In this document: in pieces, positions 1 to 5,385 of the stretch
How the letters are laid out: each line of letters starts with the position of its first letter
Position numbering within the stretch: position 1 is the stretch's first letter
From: Gammaproteobacteria bacterium UBA3498
GTDB lineage: Bacteria > Pseudomonadota > Gammaproteobacteria > Pseudomonadales > Pseudohongiellaceae
Assembly (NCBI GenBank): GCA_002377605.1
Contig: DFQD01000048.1
Span: 1 to 5,385 of the forward strand
Length of the DNA: 5,385 nt
Direction: 5' to 3'
Made by a program: the position numbers and the translations under genes
Notes under the pieces: model-generated
What the model was told of the DNA's origin: nothing
The model's database searches: none
What the model saw: only the letters and a program-made list of their open reading frames with translations

Positions 1-272
1 GTTAGTTGACCACCCATCGAGTCTTTCTGAAAATCAACTACCGCATCTTCCAGAAAAGGTATACTTTGCTTATCAATAAAGGCATTGAACCCTTTATATT
101 GTTTCATTTTGTCGTCCGCTTTTTCTTCTCCTGGCCGACAAAATGAAATACAGGTTTCAGCTCTTGGCGTCCCTGCATCAAGTATGAAAATTCGCACTGC
201 AATACCCTCAACATTTTGCTTCTCGAGCAATTCAACCAGGTATTCTTCAGCGGAGTCTGTGATGCTAACCAT
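1..272 (-). CDS. nfuA: Fe-S biogenesis protein NfuA, N-terminal part (3' end beyond the window)
   Basis: NfuA is a cytoplasmic carrier that receives [4Fe-4S] clusters and passes them to apo-enzymes, especially under oxidative stress or iron limitation. Reading from the ATG at 272-270 gives 90 complete codons; the family is about 190 residues long. The visible part is the degenerate A-type (IscA-like) domain. Recognisable blocks are the start MVSITDSAEEYL, then RIFILDAGTPRAETCISFC at residues 27-45, PFLEDAVVDF at 72-81, and MGGQL at 86-90 where the window ends. Cysteines at 41 and 45 match the ETC(I)x(Y/F)C pattern I recall from Pseudomonas NfuA. The C-terminal Nfu domain with its cluster-binding CxxC is off the left edge, so its integrity cannot be judged. 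The start aligns with known NfuA starts; a weak purine-rich AGAG (282-279) lies six bases upstream. It is divergent from metH. An IscA or ErpA protein is unlikely because their cysteine pattern differs. Confidence 0.93.
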   Translation of the reverse strand, partial: MVSITDSAEEYLVELLEKQNVEGIAVRIFILDAGTPRAETCISFCRPGEEKADDKMKQYKGFNAFIDKQSIPFLEDAVVDFQKDSMGGQL

Positions 273-306
273 GGATATCTCTAGATAGTGAGTTAAGTGG
301 TTTAAT

Positions 307-334
307 TTTACTAGATTACAGGTATAAATAGAAT
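307..334 (+). promoter_or_regulatory. Candidate sigma-70-type promoter for metH
   Basis: TTTACT at 307-312 (4 of 6 matches to TTGACA) is followed after 16 bases by TAGAAT at 329-334 (5 of 6 matches to TATAAT). An overlapping TATAAA at 323-328 is an alternative -10. Transcription would start near 341 and give a leader of roughly 88 bases before metH. The region is AT-rich, so chance matches are easy. No MetR-type TGAAnnnnnTTCA or MetJ-type box was seen. The minus-strand nfuA promoter must also lie in this 156-base intergenic region, but no convincing -35/-10 pair was found for it. Confidence 0.3.
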
Positions 335-361
335 ACTTGAGTGATTTGCTCAGTTATTTAG

Positions 362-420
362 AGCTAGCGTGGTAGTGGGCATCTGGTAGAATTGCGAGCT
401 TTTTCAGAGGGCCAAGCCCA
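362..420 (+). other. metH leader with possible short RNA hairpins
   Basis: Three pairings can be drawn by eye. AGCTAGC (362-368) pairs with GCGAGCT (394-400) with one mismatch, and a run of five T (400-404) follows. GGGC (409-412) pairs with GCCC (416-419) around a CAA loop. TGGGC (376-380) can instead pair with GCCCA (416-420), extended by TGG (384-386) with CCA (412-414). The last two are mutually exclusive, and the last would form a pseudoknot with the first. It does not resemble the SAH, SAM or cobalamin riboswitch consensus sequences I know. The stems are short and could be chance. Confidence 0.2.
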
Positions 421-428
421 TAAATAAC

Positions 429-3400
429 ATGAATCAATCAGATACTGAAATAGCGCTAAATAAAGCCTTACAGGACCGTATTCTGGTCCTGGATGGCGCT
501 ATGGGAACGATGATTCAATCGAAAAAGCTATCTGACGTAGATTTTAGAGGAAATCGCTTCACCGATCACCCCCATGACCTTTCAGGTAATAACGACCTAT
601 TAACCTTGACCCAACCAGAAATTATCAAGGAAATCCATCGTGCATACTTAGACGCTGGCTCGGACATTGTTGAAACCAATACTTTTAATGCTACTAAAAG
701 TTCTCAGGCTGACTATTACCTACAAGAAATTACCTATGAGCTGAACTTCGAGGCTGCAAAACTTGCGCGAGACGCATGTAAAGATGCATCTGAACAGACA
801 CCGGATCGCCCTCGCTTTGTTGCCGGTGTCTTAGGGCCAACGAGTAAAACTGCATCGATTTCTCCTGACGTAAATGACCCTGGATACAGGAATACCAGTT
901 TCGATTTATTAGTGGCCGACTACTATGAATCTAGCAAAGGATTAATCGAAGGGGGTTCCGATATCATTATGATAGAGACTGCTTTCGATACCCTAAATGC
1001 GAAAGCAGCAATATTTGCCGCAAAAAAATGTTTTTCCGATCTAAATCAAACTCTACCTTTGATGATTTCTGGAACAATCACAGACGCCAGCGGGAGAACC
1101 CTTTCCGGCCAAACAGTTGAAGCATTTTGCAATTCAATTGCACACGCTAAACCGTTATCAATTGGGTTTAACTGCGCACTGGGTGCAGAGCAACTAAGAC
1201 CTCATGTAGAAGAAACATCCAAAATCGTTGAATGCTATACATCCACCCATCCAAACGCTGGACTGCCTAACGAGTTTGGAGAATATGATCAATCGCCAGA
1301 AGATATGGCTAACATTATTAGTGAATTTGCGCAGAAAGGATTCGTAAATATTGTCGGGGGCTGTTGTGGTACTACCCCTGAACACATCACCGCTATAGCC
1401 GATGCAGTAGCGAATATTGCTCCACGCAAGTGCGCTGATGTCAGCCCCACTTGCCGTCTAAGTGGGCTTGAAGCTTTCAACATTAATGAAAAGTCATTGT
1501 TCGTGAACGTCGGTGAGCGAACTAACGTCACAGGCTCTGCTAAATTCGCGCAATTAATACGCGATGAAAACTATGATGAAGCGCTAGAAGTTGCGAGACA
1601 GCAAGTTGAAGCTGGCGCTCAAATTATTGATATCAATATGGATGAAGGCATGTTGGATTCAGAAGCTGCTATGGAAAAGTTTCTGAAGCTAGTCGCATCT
1701 GAACCGGAAATCAGTAGAGTGCCTTTGATGTTGGATTCTTCCAAATGGGAAATTATCGAAGCAGGGTTAAAGTGTTGCCAAGGTAAAGTCATAGTAAATT
1801 CCATCAGCCTTAAAGAAGGTGAAGAGGATTTTCTTGATAAAGCTAATTTGTGTTTACAATATGGCGCTGCAGTTATTGTCATGGCCTTTGATGAAACAGG
1901 TCAAGCAGACAGTCTTGAGCGTAAGAACAAAATCTGTAGTCGCTCTTATCATTTATTACGAGAAAACTTAGATTTTCCTGCTGAGGATATAATCTTCGAT
2001 CCTAATATTTTTGCTGTCGCCACAGGGATCGAAGAGCATAATAATTATGCCGTAGACTTTATTGAATGCTGCAAATTTATTAAGTCCAATTTATCAGGCG
2101 CTCAAATATCCGGCGGCATTAGCAATGTTTCATTCTCTTTTCGCGGGAACAACGTCGTTAGAGAAGCCATTCACTCAGTATTTCTGTATCACGCTATAGA
2201 TGCTGGTTTAACGATGGGTATCGTTAATGCAGGTCAGCTGGCTGTATATGATGAAATTCCCACTGAACTAAAAACTGCAGTAGAAGACGTCATACTAAAT
2301 CGCAATTCTGAAGCCACAGAAAAACTAATGGAGCTTGCGCAATTCGTGAGCGGTACTGGCAATGAGACTAAAACAGAAGATTTGTCTTGGCGTGAAAAAC
2401 CTGTGGAAGAGCGGCTCAGTTATGCCTTAGTTAAAGGAATTTCCAGGTATATAGAAGAGGATACAGAAGCAGCGCGCCAACAAGTAAAGCGCCCAATCGA
2501 GGTTATCGAAGGACCCTTGATGCAAGGTATGAATGAAGTTGGCGATTTATTCGGTTCTGGCAAAATGTTTCTGCCTCAAGTCGTAAAAAGTGCCAGGGTA
2601 ATGAAACAAGCCGTAGCTTATCTATTGCCTTATATCGACTCAGAAAAATCAGGTGAAGCCCTAGGAAGCAAAGGTAAAGTTTTACTCGCGACGGTGAAAG
2701 GTGATGTACACGACATTGGTAAAAATATCGTGGGAGTTGTTCTCGGCTGCAACAACTATGATGTTATTGACCTTGGGGTAATGGTGCCTTGCGAGAAAAT
2801 TCTGGACACCGCGAAAAAAGAAACAGTCGACATCATTGGGTTGAGCGGATTAATAACACCCTCATTAGACGAGATGGTTCATGTTGCAAGCGAAATGCAG
2901 CGGCAGAAATTCAATATTCCACTTCTAATCGGCGGAGCAACAACATCTAAAGCACATACAGCAGTTAAGATCGAGCAACAGTATGAAAATGATAGCGTAA
3001 TATATGTACCAGATGCTTCGCGGAGTGTATCTGTTGTAAGCACATTGCTAAATACTGAAAATAAAAGGCAATATTGTTCTGATTTAAAAGAAGAATATGC
3101 AACCATCAGAAAACGCACTTCTAGCAGAACATCAAAACGCAACTTGCTAAGTTTAGCCAATGCGAATGCTAACGGGTTAACTCTGAATTGGTCTGCTCAT
3201 ACTCCGATCAAACCCTCATTTTTAGGCACACGAGTTTTCGAAGATTATTCCATTGAAAAACTGATCCCCTATATAGACTGGACGCCGTTTTTTATTACCT
3301 GGCAGTTAGCTGGCAAGTACCCTGCTATTCTTAAAGATAAAAAAGTTGGTGAAGCTGCTAATGATCTTTTCCATGACGCACAGAACCTTCTACAGCGTAT

Positions 3401-4115
3401 TGTAGATGAGAAGCTACTTACTGCTAAAGCTGTAATAGGTTTTTGGCCTGCAGTAAAAAGAGGCATAAATGACATTGACATTCTTTCAGAGGGCGGAAAT
3501 GAAGCTAATTTAGCAACACTCCACTTTCTAAGACAACAAATAAGTAAAAACGAAGAGTCCGCAAACTTAAGTTTAGCGGACTTCATTGCTCCTACTAACA
3601 GCAATAAACAAGACTACATAGGCGGTTTTGTTGTGACGACGGGAATCGGTGCAGACGACTTAGCTTCTAACTACAAGAAAGACAATAATGATTATTATTC
3701 GATTCTAGTGAAAGCACTGGCAGACCGTCTTGCAGAAGCTTTTGCAGAACATATGCACGAATGCGTAAGAAAAGAATATTGGGGATATTCAACAAGTGAG
3801 TCATTTAGCAACGACGAGCTTATTAGCGAAAATTATTTGGGCATTCGACCTGCTCCAGGCTATCCCGCTTGCCCTGATCATTCTGAGAAAGAAACATTAT
3901 TTACGTTATTGAATGCAGAACATGCAATTGGTGTGGCGCTAACCGAGAGTTTCGCAATGACTCCAGCTGCTACCGTAAGCGGTCTCTATTTTTCCCATCC
4001 AGAATCCAGGTATTTTTCAGTTGGAAAAATAACGCTTGAACAAGTTGAAGATTTAGCAAAGCGAAAAGGAGTAGCAGTCGAAACAATAGCCCGCCTACTC
4101 TCTCCAAATCTGTAA
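429..4115 (+). CDS. metH: Cobalamin-dependent methionine synthase MetH (5-methyltetrahydrofolate-homocysteine methyltransferase)
   Basis: This cytoplasmic enzyme moves the methyl group of 5-methyltetrahydrofolate to homocysteine through methylcobalamin, giving methionine and tetrahydrofolate. The product is 1228 residues, against 1227 in E. coli, and is similar along its whole length. All four modules are present. The homocysteine domain (about 1-350) has zinc ligands Cys249, Cys312 and Cys313. The pterin domain (about 355-650) has VNVGERTN at 359-366 and DINMDEG at 401-407. The cobalamin cap and binding domain (about 655-900) has DVHDIG with the axial ligand His761 and its partner Asp759, plus SGLITPS at 806-812. 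The reactivation domain (about 925-1228) has the AdoMet-site residues Asp950 (IDWTPFF) and Arg1140 (RPAPGYPACP). The protein ends at SPNL, a few residues shorter than E. coli. ATG 429 is the only usable start: no in-frame start lies between it and the stop at 387-389. No Shine-Dalgarno sits at normal spacing; the nearest, AGAGG at 406-410, is 18 bases away. cysI follows on the same strand. Confidence 0.99.
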   Translation: MNQSDTEIALNKALQDRILVLDGAMGTMIQSKKLSDVDFRGNRFTDHPHDLSGNNDLLTLTQPEIIKEIHRAYLDAGSDIVETNTFNATKSSQADYYLQEITYELNFEAAKLARDACKDASEQTPDRPRFVAGVLGPTSKTASISPDVNDPGYRNTSFDLLVADYYESSKGLIEGGSDIIMIETAFDTLNAKAAIFAAKKCFSDLNQTLPLMISGTITDASGRTLSGQTVEAFCNSIAHAKPLSIGFNCALGAEQLRPHVEETSKIVECYTSTHPNAGLPNEFGEYDQSPEDMANIISEFAQKGFVNIVGGCCGTTPEHITAIADAVANIAPRKCADVSPTCRLSGLEAFNINEKSLFVNVGERTNVTGSAKFAQLIRDENYDEALEVARQQVEAGAQIIDINMDEGMLDSEAAMEKFLKLVASEPEISRVPLMLDSSKWEIIEAGLKCCQGKVIVNSISLKEGEEDFLDKANLCLQYGAAVIVMAFDETGQADSLERKNKICSRSYHLLRENLDFPAEDIIFDPNIFAVATGIEEHNNYAVDFIECCKFIKSNLSGAQISGGISNVSFSFRGNNVVREAIHSVFLYHAIDAGLTMGIVNAGQLAVYDEIPTELKTAVEDVILNRNSEATEKLMELAQFVSGTGNETKTEDLSWREKPVEERLSYALVKGISRYIEEDTEAARQQVKRPIEVIEGPLMQGMNEVGDLFGSGKMFLPQVVKSARVMKQAVAYLLPYIDSEKSGEALGSKGKVLLATVKGDVHDIGKNIVGVVLGCNNYDVIDLGVMVPCEKILDTAKKETVDIIGLSGLITPSLDEMVHVASEMQRQKFNIPLLIGGATTSKAHTAVKIEQQYENDSVIYVPDASRSVSVVSTLLNTENKRQYCSDLKEEYATIRKRTSSRTSKRNLLSLANANANGLTLNWSAHTPIKPSFLGTRVFEDYSIEKLIPYIDWTPFFITWQLAGKYPAILKDKKVGEAANDLFHDAQNLLQRIVDEKLLTAKAVIGFWPAVKRGINDIDILSEGGNEANLATLHFLRQQISKNEESANLSLADFIAPTNSNKQDYIGGFVVTTGIGADDLASNYKKDNNDYYSILVKALADRLAEAFAEHMHECVRKEYWGYSTSESFSNDELISENYLGIRPAPGYPACPDHSEKETLFTLLNAEHAIGVALTESFAMTPAATVSGLYFSHPESRYFSVGKITLEQVEDLAKRKGVAVETIARLLSPNL
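3556..3582 (+). repeat. Intragenic inverted repeat (stem-loop) within metH
   Basis: AGTCCGC AAAC (3556-3566) pairs fully with GTTT (3571-3574) and GCGGACT (3576-3582). The loop is TTAA (3567-3570), and one A (3575) is bulged. That makes eleven base pairs around a four-base loop. It lies inside the coding sequence for the reactivation domain, where the encoded residues (SANLSLADF) are normal for MetH. No T-run follows, so it is not a standard intrinsic terminator. The pairing is seen directly; any function is unknown. Confidence 0.55.
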
Positions 4116-4178
4116 TATTGTGTAACTGAATAACCATTAAAGACTTCATCATTGTTTAAAATGAGGCTCTAAGGTTAC

Positions 4179-4183
4179 GGAAG
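4179..4183 (+). promoter_or_regulatory. Ribosome binding site of cysI
   Basis: GGAAG lies 11 bases before the ATG at 4195, separated by an AT-rich spacer ending in six T. It supports this start, which also matches the MYxYDxYD opening of Pseudomonas-type CysI proteins. The 79-base spacer after metH (4116-4194) holds only weak inverted repeats: TCATT (4149-4153) with AATGA (4160-4164), and TAACC (4131-4135) with GGTTA (4173-4177). It has no stem-plus-T-run terminator. A TAAAAT at 4157-4162 could be a -10 element but has no good -35 partner, so read-through from metH is plausible. Confidence 0.5.
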
Positions 4184-4194
4184 TACAATTTTTT

Positions 4195-5385
4195 ATGTAT
4201 CAATACGACGATTATGACCATCAAATGTTAGCGGATCGAGTTGCCCAGTTCCGCGATCAAACCGACCGGTACCTAAAGGGCAAAATTAGTGATGCTGAAT
4301 TTTTGCCGTTAAGATTACAAAATGGACTCTATATTCAGCGTCTCGCCCCAATGTTGCGTATAGCCATTCCATATGGGTTATTATCTTCGAAACAAATTCG
4401 CAAGCTCGCTTTTATTGCTCGTCATTACGATAAAGGCTACGGCCATTTCACTACGCGTCAGAACATACAGTTTAATTGGCTTGAGCTAGAAGATGTACCA
4501 GATATACTCGCACATCTCGCAGAAGTCGAGATGCATGCAATTCAAACAAGCGGAAACTGCATTCGTAATACAACCACCGATCAATTTGCTGGGGTCGCTG
4601 CCGAAGAAATAGAAGATAGCCGAGCTTATTGTGAATTAATCAGGCAGTGGTCAACTTTTCATCCAGAATTCGCTTATCTACCAAGAAAATTTAAGATTGC
4701 GGTTTGCGGAACTAAAGATGATCAAGCCGCCACGCAGCTCCATGACATAGGTGTCTATTTAGTAAAGAATCAATCCGAAGAAGTTGGTTTTAAAATCCTT
4801 GCTGGAGGTGGTCTTGGGAGGACTCCTGTAATAGGCCAGGAAGTGTTTGAATTTATTGAAAAGAAACATCTTCTTACAGCACTAGAAGCAATTCTTCGTG
4901 TCTATAACAGGCACGGTAGGCGAGACAATAAATATAAAGCGCGCATAAAAATCCTAGTTAAAGAAACTGGTATTGAAAAATTCCGGGAACAAGTACACGC
5001 CGAATGGCAAAAAATCAAAAACGGCCCGCAATCTCTTATCGAGAAAGAAATAGATCGATGCAAATCATTCTTCGTCGATCCACCATATTTTGATAAAGAA
5101 GACAATCCAGGGGTTTTAATTGAAGCTTTACAATCAAATATTTTGTTCAGTAGCTGGCACGAGCAAAACGTACGCCCTCATAAGAAGTCTGGTTATGCGA
5201 TTGTTACTATCTGCTTAAAAGAAACTGGAATAGCACCAGGAGATATAACTGACAACCAACTAGAATACATTGCAGACTTGGCAGATGAATTTAGCTTCGG
5301 CGAAGTACGAGTGACTCATCATCAAAATCTTGTTTTTGCCGACGTTGAACAATCCAAGCTTTTCAAACTCTGGCAAAATCTTAAT
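4195..5385 (+). CDS. cysI: Assimilatory sulfite reductase hemoprotein (nitrite/sulfite reductase family), N-terminal 397 residues
   Basis: This cytoplasmic siroheme and [4Fe-4S] enzyme reduces sulfite to sulfide with six electrons, the step before cysteine synthesis. The frame is open for 397 codons to the window edge; Pseudomonas-type proteins have about 550. The first ferredoxin-like half domain covers about residues 43-112 (NGLYIQRLAPML; GHFTTRQNIQFNW at 83-95). The first siroheme-binding half domain follows, with SGNCIRNT at 119-126, LPRKFKIAV at 162-170 and a GGGLGRTP loop at 204-211. The second ferredoxin-like half starts near 325. Arg88, Arg124, Lys165 and Lys167 correspond to the sulfite-binding Arg83, Arg153, Lys215 and Lys217 of E. 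coli. The four cysteines that bind the cluster and siroheme lie beyond the window, so activity cannot be confirmed. By eye it is closest to the CysI found beside a DUF934 gene in pseudomonads. A nitrite reductase of the same fold is the main alternative, less likely given the close match. Confidence 0.93.
   Translation, partial: MYQYDDYDHQMLADRVAQFRDQTDRYLKGKISDAEFLPLRLQNGLYIQRLAPMLRIAIPYGLLSSKQIRKLAFIARHYDKGYGHFTTRQNIQFNWLELEDVPDILAHLAEVEMHAIQTSGNCIRNTTTDQFAGVAAEEIEDSRAYCELIRQWSTFHPEFAYLPRKFKIAVCGTKDDQAATQLHDIGVYLVKNQSEEVGFKILAGGGLGRTPVIGQEVFEFIEKKHLLTALEAILRVYNRHGRRDNKYKARIKILVKETGIEKFREQVHAEWQKIKNGPQSLIEKEIDRCKSFFVDPPYFDKEDNPGVLIEALQSNILFSSWHEQNVRPHKKSGYAIVTICLKETGIAPGDITDNQLEYIADLADEFSFGEVRVTHHQNLVFADVEQSKLFKLWQNLN

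Noticed and set aside
85..288. Open reading frame of 67 codons on the plus strand
   Set aside because: It lies antisense to nfuA, whose reading frame gives a clear family match. It has no recognisable product.
335..428. SAH or cobalamin riboswitch upstream of metH
   Set aside because: The leader is short and lacks the conserved core sequences of these classes as I know them. Only weak, unspecific pairings are visible.
1443..1468. Stem-loop CCCACTT (1446-1452) with AAGTGGG (1460-1466), extended by AG/CT across a bulged C, near the homocysteine-pterin domain boundary of metH
   Set aside because: A nine-pair stem with a bulge is expected about once or twice by chance in a window this long. Its location at a domain boundary is suggestive but not evidence.
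1194..1882. Three open frames on the minus strand (1194-1385, 1289-1531, 1619-1882)
   Set aside because: They are antisense to conserved metH domains and have no family resemblance or convincing ribosome binding sites.
3115..3180. Basic, low-complexity stretch in MetH (about residues 897-917, with an NANANG run)
   Set aside because: It sits at the linker between the cobalamin and reactivation domains, which is variable and basic in other MetH proteins too.
4011..4031. Perfect eight-base inverted repeat TATTTTTC/GAAAAATA with a five-base loop near the 3' end of metH
   Set aside because: It is AT-rich and near chance level, lies within codons for conserved residues, and has no T-run after it, so it is not a terminator.
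2879..4152. Minus-strand open frames at 2879-3160, 3269-3604 and 3970-4152
   Set aside because: They are antisense to metH or its end, with compositions typical of shadow frames.
4513..4533. Seven-base inverted repeat CATCTCG/CGAGATG in cysI
   Set aside because: Seven-base stems with short loops are expected by chance about twice in this window. It sits in well-matched coding sequence.
4902..5105. Minus-strand open frame of 67 codons
   Set aside because: It is antisense to cysI, which is clearly coding here.

Overview
The window is an ordinary piece of chromosome from a fairly AT-rich gammaproteobacterium. By eye, NfuA and CysI resemble the Pseudomonas-type proteins more than the enteric ones. 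The AT-rich codon use argues against Pseudomonas itself and suggests a relative among the marine Pseudomonas/Oceanospirillum/Cellvibrio-like orders. I cannot fix the genus from sequence alone.

Layout: positions 1-272 hold the N-terminal half of nfuA (Fe-S cluster carrier) on the minus strand, cut by the left edge. A 156-base divergent intergenic region (273-428) carries a candidate metH promoter and a leader with possible short hairpins. metH, cobalamin-dependent methionine synthase, fills 429-4115 and appears complete and intact. After a 79-base spacer with no convincing terminator comes cysI (4195 to the right edge), the hemoprotein subunit of assimilatory sulfite reductase, on the same strand and cut before its C-terminal cofactor-binding cysteines.

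The genes fit one theme. CysI reduces sulfite to sulfide for sulfur assimilation. The sulfur reaches homocysteine, which MetH methylates to methionine. NfuA carries [4Fe-4S] clusters, the kind CysI needs. metH and cysI may be co-transcribed; nfuA is transcribed divergently.

I found no mobile element, CRISPR array, tRNA, rRNA, broken gene or novel system. The least explained signals are the metH leader, which lacks a well-placed Shine-Dalgarno sequence and can form competing pairings, and a strong inverted repeat inside the metH coding sequence at 3556-3582. No gene-free stretch exceeds 300 bases.
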